NCBI GenBank assembly: GCA_016742255.1
Contig: JACVCB010000039.1
Location: 1 to 20,000 of the forward strand
DNA: 20,000 nucleotides
DNA from: Leptospira sp.
Lineage (GTDB): Bacteria; Spirochaetota; Leptospiria; Leptospirales; Leptospiraceae
Direction of reading: 5' to 3'
The notes beneath the pieces are model-generated. The model searched no databases. It was not told the origin of the DNA and was given only the letters and a program-made list of their open reading frames with translations. A program made the position numbers and the translations under genes. Position 1 is the stretch's first letter. Every line of letters starts with the position of its first letter. Below, piece after piece: positions 1 through 9,409 of the stretch.

Positions 1-1846
1 GTCTGGACCCATGTACTTCATCGAAAAAGCCCTTCGTGCGAAGTGGCTCGCGGTTGCCTTTTCCTTGGCAAGTCTTGTGACAGTATTGGTGTTTGGGGGA
101 ATATTTCCTTTTGTTGGACTCACTTACTTAACAAAAGAAGGCCTTAGTTTATCAGGATTGTCTGGTCCCATTTCTCTTTCTGTCATTTTATTATTCATTG
201 TAATTGGTGGTGTTAGGCGAGTTGGGAAAGCAGCAAGTGTCCTTGCACCAATTGGAATTTTGTTATTTTTATTTGGCTACATTTCCCTCTTTTCCAATGG
301 GATGATTTCCTTTATCGGGTTTTTGTCAGATGTTACCAAAGAAGCATTTTCAATTAAAGCCTTACAAGGTGGAGGAGCATTTGGCGTATTAAGGGCTCTT
401 TCTGTTTCCTTAAGCACTTTCTTTTTATCAACAGAAACTGCTGTTGGAAAGTCATCTGGGATTGCTGGAGTAGTTCGAACTGACTATGCCGCAAAACAAG
501 GATTAGTGAGTATGCTCGCATCCTTCTTCGAAGGTTTTATTATGGCGACCATGGTTGGGTATGTTTTGTACTCTTATGGGGCAGTAAACCTCGAAACAAT
601 TTTAATGTTCCCTGGTCGAATTCTGGAACAAAAGGATTCTCTTCCCGCTATCTTGTTTGTAGTATCCTTTTTATGTTTTGGGATTTTGAGTTTGGCTGGT
701 TGGTTTTACAGTGGTGAACAGAACGCCTTCTATGTGTTTGGTGAGAAATTTGCTAACTTTTTTAGAATGTTATTCATTGGGTCAACACTTGGTTTTGCTT
801 ATTTATATGTAAAGTTTGGAGTAGATGTTTTATCCTTTGTGATGCATTGGGGGTATGTGGCGGCTGTCATCACAAGTGTTCCACTGCTAGTGTCTCTCAT
901 GTTACTTGGTAAATCTGCTAACTTAGAACTCAAAAAATACCTCTCCGAATCAGGAGCAAGGTATGAAATTTTCAAAGATATTTATTTACTCTTTTTAACC
1001 TTACTTCCTAAAAACTTGATCTCCAAAATTTTTGGGTATTTTTCAACTCTCAAACTGCCTAGATTTATGATGATCCCGATCCTAAAGGCATTTGCAAAAG
1101 CCTATAAGATCAATTTAAGTGAAGCGGAACTTGAGATCAAAGAATATGCTTCTCTCAATCAGTTTTTCACTCGTGCCCTTCGTGCCGAAGCCCGTATCAT
1201 CGACTCTGCCTCGAATGCTGTTGTTTCCCCAACAGATTCTAAAATCACAAGTTTCGGAAATATCAACCAGTCCACCATCATCCAAGCAAAAGGAATTGAT
1301 TATTCCGTAAAAGAATTGTTAGGTTCTGAAAAGTTTTACCCACATTTTACGAACGGTAAATACATCACCTTTTATCTTTCCCCACAAGATTACCATAGGA
1401 TCCACAGCCCATTTGCGGGGCAAATTTTAGGATACTATTATGAACCTGGAAAGTTATTCCCAGTAAACGACCTCGCTGTTCTCAATATCCGAGGCCTTTT
1501 CCCGAAAAATGAAAGGTTAATCACCTTCTTACAAACTGAATATGGGAAAATTGCCGTGATCAAAGTAGGGGCATCCAATGTGGGTAAAATCCGTGTGACT
1601 TACGACAATAAAATTGTAACCAACAATTGGATCCGTTTTGCCAAAGAACACCACTACAAAGACGTTTCGATCATGATTGAGAAAGGATCTGAGATGGGTC
1701 GTTTTGAAATGGGTTCCACCGTGATCTTGGTGTTCGAAAACGATACGATTGATTTGACAAACATCCAACTCGGAGATAAAATCCAATACGGAACCACGGT
1801 TGGGCATTTTAAATCCAAAAAAACAAGTCTGCCGGTCAAATTCTAA
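1..1846 (+). CDS. psd: AGCS-family Na+/amino-acid symporter fused to phosphatidylserine decarboxylase (5' end outside window)
   Basis: The frame is open from base 2, and the residues before the first ATG (base 11) read S-G-P. This continues the AGCS signature GGPMYYIE, so the true start lies upstream and the visible 611 residues are not the whole protein. Numbering from the ATG at 11, residues about 1-310 are hydrophobic with roughly seven membrane segments and follow the alanine/glycine:cation symporter order, including a T-D-x-x-x-x-Q-G-L-V segment. From about residue 318 the protein becomes a complete phosphatidylserine decarboxylase. It has an N-F-F-T-R-A-L-like stretch, S-P-T-D (Asp409), Y-H-R-I-H (His462 and His465), N-E-R and the self-cleavage motif G-S-T (Ser569). 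In that family the chain cuts itself at Gly-Ser to make a pyruvoyl group and converts phosphatidylserine to phosphatidylethanolamine at the inner membrane. The frame has no interruption. The decarboxylase half is certain; transport activity is inferred. Confidence 0.9.
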   Translation, partial: SGPMYFIEKALRAKWLAVAFSLASLVTVLVFGGIFPFVGLTYLTKEGLSLSGLSGPISLSVILLFIVIGGVRRVGKAASVLAPIGILLFLFGYISLFSNGMISFIGFLSDVTKEAFSIKALQGGGAFGVLRALSVSLSTFFLSTETAVGKSSGIAGVVRTDYAAKQGLVSMLASFFEGFIMATMVGYVLYSYGAVNLETILMFPGRILEQKDSLPAILFVVSFLCFGILSLAGWFYSGEQNAFYVFGEKFANFFRMLFIGSTLGFAYLYVKFGVDVLSFVMHWGYVAAVITSVPLLVSLMLLGKSANLELKKYLSESGARYEIFKDIYLLFLTLLPKNLISKIFGYFSTLKLPRFMMIPILKAFAKAYKINLSEAELEIKEYASLNQFFTRALRAEARIIDSASNAVVSPTDSKITSFGNINQSTIIQAKGIDYSVKELLGSEKFYPHFTNGKYITFYLSPQDYHRIHSPFAGQILGYYYEPGKLFPVNDLAVLNIRGLFPKNERLITFLQTEYGKIAVIKVGASNVGKIRVTYDNKIVTNNWIRFAKEHHYKDVSIMIEKGSEMGRFEMGSTVILVFENDTIDLTNIQLGDKIQYGTTVGHFKSKKTSLPVKF

Positions 1847-1847
1847 G

Positions 1848-2168
1848 ATGAATTCACAACTTGCTACCTTCCCAAAAGAAATTTCTTTCGACGATGACTA
1901 CCTGTATATCGATTGGAAAGACGGTCATGGAAGCAAATACTCGCTGTTAGACCTTCGTAAAAAATGTCCCTGTGCGACATGTAGGGGAGGTCATGGTGGG
2001 AAAGTGGGACAAGCAACTGGTCACATAGACTCGATCAAACTCATCTCCTGGACCAAAGTGGGTAGGTATGCGATTTCCATTGTCTGGAGTGACTACCACA
2101 ATACGGGAATTTATTCTTATGACCATTTACGGGCCTACGCTGAGGGAAATTCCGGCGCCTTTGACTGA
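1848..2168 (+). CDS. DUF971 / gamma-butyrobetaine hydroxylase-like N-terminal domain protein
   Basis: This small protein of 106 residues starts one base after the stop of the transporter-decarboxylase gene, which points to shared transcription. An in-frame ATG at 1800 would overlap the upstream gene by 47 bases; the ATG at 1848 fits the usual size of the family. The sequence matches the GBBH-like N-terminal (DUF971) fold. It has an F-D-D-x-Y-L-Y-I-x-W strand near residues 14-23, then C40-P-C42-x-x-C45-R-x-x-H49, a metal-binding cluster typical of the family, and the closing pattern W-S-D-Y-H-x-x-G-I-Y-S. In other bacteria free-standing members lie beside Fe-S carrier genes or are fused to Mrp-type ATPases, so a metal or Fe-S role is likely, but nothing here proves it. 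The link to the upstream lipid enzyme may be only positional. Confidence 0.85.
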   Translation: MNSQLATFPKEISFDDDYLYIDWKDGHGSKYSLLDLRKKCPCATCRGGHGGKVGQATGHIDSIKLISWTKVGRYAISIVWSDYHNTGIYSYDHLRAYAEGNSGAFD

Positions 2169-2179
2169 GGTTTGGTTAC

Positions 2180-2215
2180 TTTTTGTCAATTCGGAAAAAA
2201 ACTGAGTGACAAAAA
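2180..2215. repeat. 9-bp perfect inverted repeat between the DUF971 gene and fliY
   Basis: TTTTTGTCA (2180-2188) and TGACAAAAA (2207-2215) are exact reverse complements around an 18-base spacer. The repeat begins 12 bases after the DUF971 stop and ends 49 bases before fliY. The stem is AT-rich, and its right arm ends in A rather than a T run on the plus strand, so it is a weak terminator at best. It could equally be a binding site for a regulator of the flagellar operon. Confidence 0.5.
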
Positions 2216-2264
2216 CATTCATATTATGTCTCATTATCCTAAGTTTTTCCGGAGATAAAAGGGC

Positions 2265-3335
2265 ATGGGTGAAGGTTCACTCTCACAAGACGAGATAGAC
2301 GCATTACTACAAGGTGCGGATGATACATTCGACCTCTCTTCCTTAAGTGGCGCATCCAGTTCGTCATCGGACAACCTATCTCCTATTGACCGCGACATTA
2401 TTTCTGATGTGATCGGCTCTGCATTCCAGGTGGCGGGGAACACACTTGGCACGATCTTGGCAAAAAACACTCGTTTTATGAACCCTGCCACCGAATCGAG
2501 CTCCTCTGCTGACATCCAAAAAGAGTTGGGCTCTAAGTCGGTAAGTTTATATTCTACAATTAGCGGCAGTTTGGCGGGGCGAGTTTGTCTTGTCATGGCT
2601 CAAGAAAATGCCGCCAAAATTGCCGGTGTGATGATGGGAGGAATGGCTCCTCCTGGTCAACTTGATAACGCACAACTCCAAACACTAAAAGACTCACTTG
2701 CTCCGATCCTTGGTACTGTTACAGCTCAAATTGGGATGAAACTTGGCGGAACCATGTCTGGTAGTCCACCTGAGATTTCATTAGTAAATTCGGGGCGTGA
2801 TTTACAACTTCCAGATGACAGTAGTTTGGTGAAAACTTCACTTAGTTTAAACATCGATGGTGTTGGTTCTTTTAAAGTATACTATGTCATTGCATTATCT
2901 ATGGCAAACTCCATCCTTGATATCCAAAAGGGTGGTGGCCAAAAACAACAACAACAGTCTGGTGGCATGAATGTCAATATGCAACCAAACATGGGAATGG
3001 GTGGTGGACAGAGTTCAGTTGGCATTAAGGGCGTGAATTTTCCTTCTCTTGCTACCGCAGGTGGTGGACCAGGACAAACCAATCTCAACCTTCTCATGGA
3101 TGTACAAATGGCTCTTACCGTGGAACTCGGTAGAACCAAAATGTACATCAAAGACATTTTGGGATTAGGGGAAGGTTCCATCATCGAACTAGACAAGTTA
3201 GCCGGTGAGCCAGTGGATTTACTTGTGAACGGCAAACTCATCGCCAAAGGTGAGGTTGTGGTGATTGACGAAAACTTTGGTGTTCGTGTTACAGATATCG
3301 TTAGTCCTACCGACAGACTCAAAGGCGAAAAATGA
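2265..3335 (+). CDS. fliY: Flagellar motor switch protein FliY/FliN
   Basis: This 356-residue protein of the flagellar switch complex has three parts. Residues 6-15 (L-S-Q-D-E-I-D-A-L-L) are the FliM-type N-terminal peptide known to bind phosphorylated CheY. Residues about 40-220 resemble the CheC/CheX-like middle domain. Residues about 270-350 are the FliN/SpoA domain, with V-x-L-x-V-E-L-G-R-T and a glycine-containing G-S-I-I-E-L-D-K-L segment. A linker rich in Gly, Gln, Met and Asn (about 225-255) separates the last two parts. A GGAG box at 2251-2254 sits 10 bases before the ATG. Length and architecture match FliY rather than the short FliN. The residues that make CheC and FliY phosphatases active are not conserved in the first motif (D48-x-x-x-S52-x-x-Q55). 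This gene heads the export operon and overlaps the next gene by ATGA. Confidence 0.93.
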   Translation: MGEGSLSQDEIDALLQGADDTFDLSSLSGASSSSSDNLSPIDRDIISDVIGSAFQVAGNTLGTILAKNTRFMNPATESSSSADIQKELGSKSVSLYSTISGSLAGRVCLVMAQENAAKIAGVMMGGMAPPGQLDNAQLQTLKDSLAPILGTVTAQIGMKLGGTMSGSPPEISLVNSGRDLQLPDDSSLVKTSLSLNIDGVGSFKVYYVIALSMANSILDIQKGGGQKQQQQSGGMNVNMQPNMGMGGGQSSVGIKGVNFPSLATAGGGPGQTNLNLLMDVQMALTVELGRTKMYIKDILGLGEGSIIELDKLAGEPVDLLVNGKLIAKGEVVVIDENFGVRVTDIVSPTDRLKGEK

Positions 3336-4162
3336 TCCAAATAGAAAGGAAAAAGAAAAAACGAAGTGGGAAAGTTATGTACTTTTCTATACTCTTACTT
3401 TTTTCTTTTTTTCCATTATTTTCCCAAACTACAGAAACCAAAGAACTCGATCAAATTTTACGCCAAGAACTAGGTGAATCCAAAACCAAACCGTATGCCT
3501 CTGAGGGAAGTTCGAATGGAAATTCAGGTTCTAATTTAGACTCTAACAACCAATCCAACGGGAAACAAGGGAATGGATTCAGTCCTTCGACAAACACAAA
3601 TCAGTCGCCAGAAGGGAATAAACAAGAAGAACCCAATTTAATCCAAGAACGTTATAATGAAAACCAAGATGATTCCCCTTCCGCTACTTGGATTTTAGTT
3701 AAGATTTTATTTGTACTCGCGATCCTAGTCGGTGCTGGTTATTATTTGGTTTTGCAAATGCAAAAATCCAAATCGGCAAAATACCCTGTGAAAGGGTTTA
3801 TGAAAGTACTTTCAAGTTTGCCTTTGTCTGCAACTCAATCAGTGCAAATCATCGAAGTAGGTGGCCGTACTCTCGTGTTAGGTGTTGCTGATGGATCAGT
3901 GAGTTTACTCACAGAAGTCACAGCACCGGAGGAAAAAAACCAAATCCAAAAAATGAAAGAAGAAGCGGATCCTTACGTTCCCAACTTTTTGGAAACAGTG
4001 CTTGAAAGTTTGCAATCCAAAGCACAAAGGAAAATCCGAATCAATCCAAACCAAATGGAAGGTTTGGAAATGGATGGTGCAGCCGAAATCCAACGAAAGG
4101 CAAAAGAAGGTTTGGAACGCCTTCGCAAACACCGTAAACTTTTGGAGGGAGGAGAGGCATGA
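3332..4162 (+). CDS. fliO: Flagellar biosynthesis protein FliO-like
   Basis: This 276-residue protein is placed where FliO is expected, between the switch protein and FliP. Its ATG overlaps the fliY stop as ATGA. A basic stretch (K-K-K-K-R) and a hydrophobic run ending F-S-Q make a likely signal peptide. Residues about 52-110 are a low-complexity Asn/Ser/Gly/Gln region expected to lie outside the membrane. Residues about 118-141 form the single membrane helix. The following 60 residues ([12 protein letters not shown], then [13 protein letters not shown]) carry the FliO/FliZ-family pattern. The charged C-terminal tail looks helical. FliO is a dedicated assembly factor for the FliP ring. A second in-frame ATG at 3377 is possible, but the coupled start is preferred because three other junctions in this operon use the same overlap. 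Identity rests on pattern and position, since FliO is poorly conserved. Confidence 0.85.
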   Translation: MIQIERKKKKRSGKVMYFSILLLFSFFPLFSQTTETKELDQILRQELGESKTKPYASEGSSNGNSGSNLDSNNQSNGKQGNGFSPSTNTNQSPEGNKQEEPNLIQERYNENQDDSPSATWILVKILFVLAILVGAGYYLVLQMQKSKSAKYPVKGFMKVLSSLPLSATQSVQIIEVGGRTLVLGVADGSVSLLTEVTAPEEKNQIQKMKEEADPYVPNFLETVLESLQSKAQRKIRINPNQMEGLEMDGAAEIQRKAKEGLERLRKHRKLLEGGEA

Positions 4163-4968
4163 AACTTCGTTTTTTTTCCTTCTTAAAGAGACATAAATCC
4201 GTTATTTTTCTCATTAGTATTTTGTTTCTGATTTCTGCGAGTGGGTTTGAGGGACTTTTTGCCCAAGACAAAGGATCAAGGATTCCGATTCCGAATTTAT
4301 CATTTAACGTAAATGAGGCGAGGGGACCAAAAGAAACCAGTTTGTCGCTGATGATTCTGTTCCTTGTTACAATCCTTTCTCTTGCACCAGCGATTGTGAT
4401 GAGTGTGACCTCGTTTACAAAGGTTGTGATTGTCTTTGATTTTGTGAGGAGGGCACTCTCTTTACAAAACCTTCCGCCTAACCAGGTGATGATGGGTCTT
4501 GCCTTGTTTGTTACATTTTTTATCATGGCACCTACCATTGGGAAGGTGAATGAGGAAGCATTGCAACCTTACTTAAACGGAAAAATTGATCAGTCAGCAT
4601 TTATGGAAGGATCCATGAAACACTTACGACAATTTATGATCAGGCAACTCGGAAAAGATGGAACCAAAGATGTAGCTCTATTTTTAAAAATCGGCAAAGT
4701 ACAAAATGTGAAATCCTTTGAAGATGTACCATCTTATGTGCTCGTTCCTGCGTTTATGCTGAGTGAAATCAAAAAAGCATTTATCATTGGGATTTATATC
4801 TTCATCCCATTTATCGTCATCGATCTCATTGTGGCTTCGGCACTACTTGCGATGGGTTTTATGATGTTACCTCCTGTCATGATTTCCCTACCTTTAAAAC
4901 TCATTCTTTTTATCTTAATTGATGGATGGAACTTACTCGTACTAGAACTCGTAAGGAGTTATAAATGA
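4159..4968 (+). CDS. fliP: Flagellar type III export gate protein FliP
   Basis: This is a FliP of 269 residues, a pore subunit of the flagellar protein-export gate in the inner membrane. A cleavable signal peptide (about residues 1-36, ending L-F-A-Q) is followed by a short periplasmic lead. The FliP/SctR core comes next: [15 protein letters not shown], then [14 protein letters not shown], and the C-terminal pattern [14 protein letters not shown] and [13 protein letters not shown]. These blocks are highly conserved and the assignment is secure. Both its start (4159-4162) and its stop (4965-4968) are ATGA overlaps with the neighbours, so translation is probably coupled through the operon. Confidence 0.97.
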   Translation: MKLRFFSFLKRHKSVIFLISILFLISASGFEGLFAQDKGSRIPIPNLSFNVNEARGPKETSLSLMILFLVTILSLAPAIVMSVTSFTKVVIVFDFVRRALSLQNLPPNQVMMGLALFVTFFIMAPTIGKVNEEALQPYLNGKIDQSAFMEGSMKHLRQFMIRQLGKDGTKDVALFLKIGKVQNVKSFEDVPSYVLVPAFMLSEIKKAFIIGIYIFIPFIVIDLIVASALLAMGFMMLPPVMISLPLKLILFILIDGWNLLVLELVRSYK

Positions 4969-5228
4969 CAGAAGTAGATGTAGTCAACATGATGCGGGAA
5001 GCTTTTATTGTGACTTTGAAAATTTCAAGTCCTATCCTCATCACAGCTCTTGTGGTGGGACTCATTGTTGGGATTTTACAAACAACTACTTCCATCCAAG
5101 AACCTACGATTGCTTTTGTACCAAAACTTGTTTCGATTTTTGCTGTGATTGTCTTTTTTTCGGCCTGGATGGTACGTGTGATGACGGACTATACAAGGGA
5201 AATCTTTTTTATGATCGAAAAGATATGA
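4965..5228 (+). CDS. fliQ: Flagellar export gate protein FliQ
   Basis: FliQ here has 87 residues, the usual length, with two membrane helices. The N-terminal [12 protein letters not shown], the central [24 protein letters not shown] and the F-V-P-K-L segment are the family hallmarks. It forms the export gate with FliP and FliR. It starts inside the fliP stop (ATGA) and ends one base before the fliR ATG. Confidence 0.97.
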   Translation: MTEVDVVNMMREAFIVTLKISSPILITALVVGLIVGILQTTTSIQEPTIAFVPKLVSIFAVIVFFSAWMVRVMTDYTREIFFMIEKI

Positions 5229-5229
5229 T

Positions 5230-6012
5230 ATGGAAGCATTCATTTTACACTTTCAATCTTTTCTTTTTGTCTTAGTTCGACTACTTGGGCTTTTTCTTGT
5301 AGCTCCATTTTTTTCATCAGAATCGATTAACTTCTCTCTTCGAATGATTTTTTCCTTTATGGTCTCACTGATCATATACCCTGTTGTGGCAAACTATATG
5401 CCACCTGTGCCAGGTCATATGGTGAACTTTGGGATTATGATCATTTCGGAGATGCTCATCGGTGTCTTTATTGGGTTTCTCGTCTCACTCGTGTTTAGTG
5501 CCTTTCAGATGGCGGGTGAATTTTTTAATAACCAAATTGGATTTGGTTATACAGAAATCCTCGATCCTGTAACACAAAACTCACTGCCTGCCATTGGAAC
5601 GATGAAAAACTTAATGGCGACTGCCTTATTCCTTGTGATAGGAGCTCATCGTTTTCTTATTGAAACCCTTGCCTATTCTTTTGAAAAAATTCGGATCATC
5701 TCTTTCACTGGAAAAGTGAATAGTGGATTGTATCGTTTGGTAGAAGATGCAATCGGTGCTATGTTTGTCGTATCGTTTAAGATTGCACTTCCTGTTATGG
5801 GCATACTTTTTTTGGTCTCTCTTGCAGAAGGACTGATGGGAAAGGCAGCACAACAAATGAATGTGATGTCCATGTCGTTTCCCTTAAAAGTGTTTATAGG
5901 AACACTGACTCTCATTGCAACTCTTACGTTTATCGCAACACAAATGGTGCAAGGGATCCAAATCTCTATGGACAAAGCGAGTTTACTCGTTCGAGAGTGG
6001 CCAAGTTTATGA
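5230..6012 (+). CDS. fliR: Flagellar export gate protein FliR
   Basis: FliR here has 260 residues and six or more hydrophobic segments. Conserved features include an early R-L-L-G-L-F-L-V-A-P-F-F, E-M-L-I-G-V-F-I-G-F in the middle, the Q-M-A-G-E-F-F-N-N-Q-I-G-F-G stretch, and D-P-V-T-Q-N-S-L-P. FliR supplies the last subunit of the spiral FliP-FliQ-FliR export gate. Its start is one base after the fliQ stop, and its stop is shared with the flhB start as ATGA (6009-6012), continuing the pattern of coupled translation. Confidence 0.96.
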   Translation: MEAFILHFQSFLFVLVRLLGLFLVAPFFSSESINFSLRMIFSFMVSLIIYPVVANYMPPVPGHMVNFGIMIISEMLIGVFIGFLVSLVFSAFQMAGEFFNNQIGFGYTEILDPVTQNSLPAIGTMKNLMATALFLVIGAHRFLIETLAYSFEKIRIISFTGKVNSGLYRLVEDAIGAMFVVSFKIALPVMGILFLVSLAEGLMGKAAQQMNVMSMSFPLKVFIGTLTLIATLTFIATQMVQGIQISMDKASLLVREWPSL

Positions 6013-7280
6013 AACCGAATTTTGGTATTTGGAATCATCTCTCTACGATTCGTTCCATTTGGCATTCTTTCCAAAGAATGTTTTCTTCTATTTGGGATCG
6101 ATTGCAAGAAATACTGTTTAGTTTTGTATCTCAAGATGACCAACTGGCACCTGTAAGTATTCCAAGTTTAACCTTTGTCACGGGTCCTTATGAAATCCAA
6201 CTGCAATTGTTTGCTGCAGCGGATGAAGGAAGGACAGAACCTCCAAGTGAGAGAAGAAGGCGAGAAGAAAAGGAAAAAGGGAATGTTCCCAAATCCAATG
6301 AAGTAGCCTCCACTTTGGTTTTGTTAGGTGGGACTGGGGTCCTTTATTTGCTTGGTGATACCTTCATTAAAAACACAGCAATCTTCATTAAAAAATACTT
6401 ACCGATGGGAATGCACCATGAACGTTTTGGGGCAGAAGAATTTCGAGTGATTCTGTCGGGAGTTTCCAAAGATTTTTTTAACCTACTATGGCCAGTCCTT
6501 GCGATCACTCTCGTGTTTGCGATCGTGGGAAATGTGGTGCAAGTGGGATTTATGTTTTCACCAAGAGCCTTATCCTTTCGGTTTGATCGTATATCTCCCA
6601 ATTTTAAACGAGTTTTGCCGAATCGCCAAACATTATTTAATTTAGTAAAGTCGCTCGCAAAAGTTGTGTTAATTGGTGTGGTTAGTTATATCCTGATTTC
6701 TGGAGATTTTCTAAAGGTTTTACTCACTGGGAATATGGGGATGATGCAAGCCATCTCACTAGTTACTTACTCTGGTTTTAAGATTATGATGGCGGTTGGT
6801 CTTTTATTACTTGGGATTGCCGTTGCCGATTTCTTTTTTCAAAAATCAGAGTTTGAAGAATCCTTAAAACAAACTCCTTCGGAAGCCAAACGAGAGATGA
6901 AAGAAGATTCCGGGGACCCTGTGATGAAAAACCGCAGGATGCAACTCGCGCGCGACATGATGCAAGGGAATATGTTGCGAGAAGTTCCCAAAGCTGATGT
7001 GGTGATTACAAACCCAACTCATTATTCAGTCGCGTTATCTTATGAAATGGGCAGAGATTCTGCACCTCGTGTGATCGCAAAAGGTGAAAACCGCCTAGCA
7101 TTGGAAATACGAAGGATTGCACGCGAAAATGATGTGCCCATCGTTGAAAGTCCGAAACAAGCACGTCTTTTGTATGCACAAGTTGAAGTGGGGGAAGAAA
7201 TCCCACAAGAATTCTTCCAGGCAGTGGTGCAAATCCTCATCACTCTTGAGAAGTTCAAAAAAAAAGTAGGAATGGCATAA
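6009..7280 (+). CDS. flhB: Flagellar export switch protein FlhB with long N-terminal extension
   Basis: FlhB controls substrate specificity of the flagellar export apparatus. The ATG at 6009 overlaps the fliR stop as ATGA and gives 423 residues; a GTG at 5997 is in frame but less likely. The core begins near residue 65 with [13 protein letters not shown], then [15 protein letters not shown], four membrane segments, and a cytoplasmic domain. That domain holds N335-P-T-H338, where the family cuts itself between Asn and Pro to change from hook to filament export. The first 60 or so residues have no counterpart in the FlhB proteins I know, where the L-Q-x-F-A block lies near the N-terminus. The extension is Trp/Phe/Ile-rich and could be amphipathic. 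If translation really starts later, no good ribosome binding site marks the place. Confidence 0.94.
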   Translation: MKPNFGIWNHLSTIRSIWHSFQRMFSSIWDRLQEILFSFVSQDDQLAPVSIPSLTFVTGPYEIQLQLFAAADEGRTEPPSERRRREEKEKGNVPKSNEVASTLVLLGGTGVLYLLGDTFIKNTAIFIKKYLPMGMHHERFGAEEFRVILSGVSKDFFNLLWPVLAITLVFAIVGNVVQVGFMFSPRALSFRFDRISPNFKRVLPNRQTLFNLVKSLAKVVLIGVVSYILISGDFLKVLLTGNMGMMQAISLVTYSGFKIMMAVGLLLLGIAVADFFFQKSEFEESLKQTPSEAKREMKEDSGDPVMKNRRMQLARDMMQGNMLREVPKADVVITNPTHYSVALSYEMGRDSAPRVIAKGENRLALEIRRIARENDVPIVESPKQARLLYAQVEVGEEIPQEFFQAVVQILITLEKFKKKVGMA

Positions 7281-7284
7281 CCAT

Positions 7285-9399
7285 ATGAACTTTAGAGATA
7301 TTTTAAAACAGTCCGATGTTGTGTTAGGTGTGGGGACCTTGATGATCCTTGGGATGTTAATTGTCCCACTCCCAGGATTTGTTTTGGATATCCTGATTGT
7401 TGTGAGTATAGGGCTTGGGCTCCTCATTCTCATGACAGCTTTATCGGTAACCGAACCGAGTGAGTTTTCGATTTTTCCAAGTTTACTGCTTATCACCACT
7501 CTTTTTCGTTTAGCACTCAACGTTTCGACAACTAGACAGATCCTTTCCAAAGGGCCTGCTATGAATTCGAGTGTGATCGAAGCATTTGGAACCTTTGTGG
7601 TAGGTGGAGAATCAGGTCTAGGAAAGTATGTAGTAGGTCTAATTATCTTTATCATCCTTACCATTGTACAAGTTTTAGTTATCACGAAAGGTGCGACTCG
7701 GATCTCGGAAGTGGCAGCAAGGTTTACACTCGATGGATTACCACAAAAACAAATGTCCATTGATATGGAACTCAACAGTGGTGCCATCACAGAAGCGGAA
7801 GCAAAGGTAAAACGAAAAAAAGTCCAACGCGAAGTGGATTTTTATGGGGCCATGGATGGAGCATCTAAGTTCGTACAAGGGGATGTGAGAGCGGGGTTAA
7901 TCATTACCGCCATCAACCTGATAGGTGGGATTCTCATTGGATCTACAATTCGTGGGGAATCCTTTCTCGCATCGATTGAAACTTATGGGAAGTTTACAAT
8001 TGGAGACGGACTTGTTTCCCAGATCCCAGGTCTACTTTCCACAACCGCAACTGGTATCATTGTCACAAGATCTAGTTCCGAAAAAAAACTAACCGTAGAG
8101 ATCAAAGACCAACTTTTTGGGAATGCCAAAACTTTATATGTAGTTGCAGGTGCACTTGGGATGGCAAGTCTCATCCCTGGGCTTCCTTTTTTCTCACTTC
8201 TCTTTTTGTCTGGAGCCATTGGATACTTAGGGTATTCGATCGAACAAGTGGCGAAAGAAGAAATCAAAAAGATCGAAACGGTTTCGCAAGAAAAAGTCCA
8301 AGAGAAAAAACCAGAAAATTACATCAAAGAAATTTCTGTCGAAGCCATACAGGTGGAACTTGGACGCGATTTACTTCCGTTAGTGGACGCATCTTCTGGT
8401 GGTCATTTGCTTGAACAAATTGCCAATACTCGTAAAAAATTTGCCATTGATTTTGGACTTGTGATCCCTGCAATCCGGATCATTGATAATTTAGAGATCC
8501 CTCATGATAATTATAGCATTCGCATCAATGGTGTAGTGGTTGGACAAGCCGCTGTAAAAGCAGATAGACTTATGGCGATGAATAATACATCTCGCAATTT
8601 GGAACCCATTGTTGGTGAACCTTTCACAGAACCTGCGTTTGGTTTAAAAGCCACTTGGATTGATCCAAATGATAAAATTGAAGTCGAAAACAAAGGATAC
8701 TCGGTTGTTGATCCTTCCACTGTAATCATTACTCACTTAAAAGAACTGATTTCCAATTATGCATCTCAACTTCTGGGAAGAGAAGAAGTGAAAGCACTTC
8801 TCGAACATTTGCGCCAAACCCATCCTACACTTGTGGGTGAATTGGATTATGACAAACAAGGAAGACTTGGGATCATCCAACAAACTTTACAGAATCTTTT
8901 GGCAGAAGGATTGTCCATTAAGAACCTTCCTAAAATTATGGATGCGATTGCCAACCACCTCCCTCGTACAAACAACCCGTTTGATTTGGCAGAACATGTA
9001 AGGCAAGCTCTCTCACGCCAAATCATCAATGATTTCCTTTCTCCAGATGGGAAGTTACATGTGGTGACCATTGATCCAAGGATCATTGATCGTATGAACA
9101 AAAGTATCACACTCGATGAAACCGATGGTAGTAAACTCATCATCCTTCCTCATGATATTCGAGTGAGGATATTAGAATCGGTTTACAATGAATTACAAAA
9201 GGCATTGGATGAAAATCGATTTCTCATCTTTGTTGTTTCTAGGTACTTACGACAAGCCTTTGCATTCTTTTTGACAAAGGAACTACCCCCAAGGAACTTT
9301 GCTGTAATTGCTTCTGAAGAAATCCATAGAGGGGTTCCGACAGAGATTGCTTCGGTTCTAAGCCTTCCATCTAGAGAGGAACACCCACAAGAAGCATAG
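7285..9399 (+). CDS. flhA: Flagellar export gate protein FlhA
   Basis: FlhA here has 704 residues, the normal length. Residues about 15-330 hold some eight membrane helices, and residues about 350-704 form the cytoplasmic domain that docks chaperone-substrate complexes as a nonamer ring. The FHIPEP-family signature is present ([12 protein letters not shown], then K-Q-M-S-I-D) and is followed by [13 protein letters not shown]. It departs from the usual pattern at Gln154 (normally Gly in P-G-K-Q-M) and at M-E after I-D. The ATG lies 4 bases after the flhB stop. With FlhB it completes the membrane part of the export machine encoded by this operon. Confidence 0.97.
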   Translation: MNFRDILKQSDVVLGVGTLMILGMLIVPLPGFVLDILIVVSIGLGLLILMTALSVTEPSEFSIFPSLLLITTLFRLALNVSTTRQILSKGPAMNSSVIEAFGTFVVGGESGLGKYVVGLIIFIILTIVQVLVITKGATRISEVAARFTLDGLPQKQMSIDMELNSGAITEAEAKVKRKKVQREVDFYGAMDGASKFVQGDVRAGLIITAINLIGGILIGSTIRGESFLASIETYGKFTIGDGLVSQIPGLLSTTATGIIVTRSSSEKKLTVEIKDQLFGNAKTLYVVAGALGMASLIPGLPFFSLLFLSGAIGYLGYSIEQVAKEEIKKIETVSQEKVQEKKPENYIKEISVEAIQVELGRDLLPLVDASSGGHLLEQIANTRKKFAIDFGLVIPAIRIIDNLEIPHDNYSIRINGVVVGQAAVKADRLMAMNNTSRNLEPIVGEPFTEPAFGLKATWIDPNDKIEVENKGYSVVDPSTVIITHLKELISNYASQLLGREEVKALLEHLRQTHPTLVGELDYDKQGRLGIIQQTLQNLLAEGLSIKNLPKIMDAIANHLPRTNNPFDLAEHVRQALSRQIINDFLSPDGKLHVVTIDPRIIDRMNKSITLDETDGSKLIILPHDIRVRILESVYNELQKALDENRFLIFVVSRYLRQAFAFFLTKELPPRNFAVIASEEIHRGVPTEIASVLSLPSREEHPQEA

Positions 9400-9403
9400 G
9401 AGA
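9398..9403 (+). promoter_or_regulatory. Ribosome binding site that sets the TTG start of the dus gene
   Basis: AGGAGA overlaps the flhA stop codon (TAG, 9397-9399) and lies 6 bases before a TTG at 9410. No ATG occurs in frame before the conserved P-M-M-D-W block, so this site fixes the start at TTG and suggests translation follows on from flhA. Confidence 0.75.
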
Positions 9404-9409
9404 ATCTTT

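Noticed and set aside
899..1846. Separate decarboxylase gene starting at the internal ATG at 899
   Set aside because: No ribosome binding site precedes it, it lies inside the last transporter helix, and no stop separates the two parts. The fusion is the simpler reading.
2882..3340. Minus-strand open frame opposite the 3' part of fliY
   Set aside because: Low-complexity Pro/Cys/Ser-rich translation caused by the Gly/Gln/Met-rich linker on the coding strand.
7095..7790. Long open frame on the minus strand (231 codons) across flhB and flhA
   Set aside because: It runs opposite two secure flagellar genes, has no domain-like pattern or ribosome binding site, and its composition is what the reverse of conserved membrane-protein codons produces.
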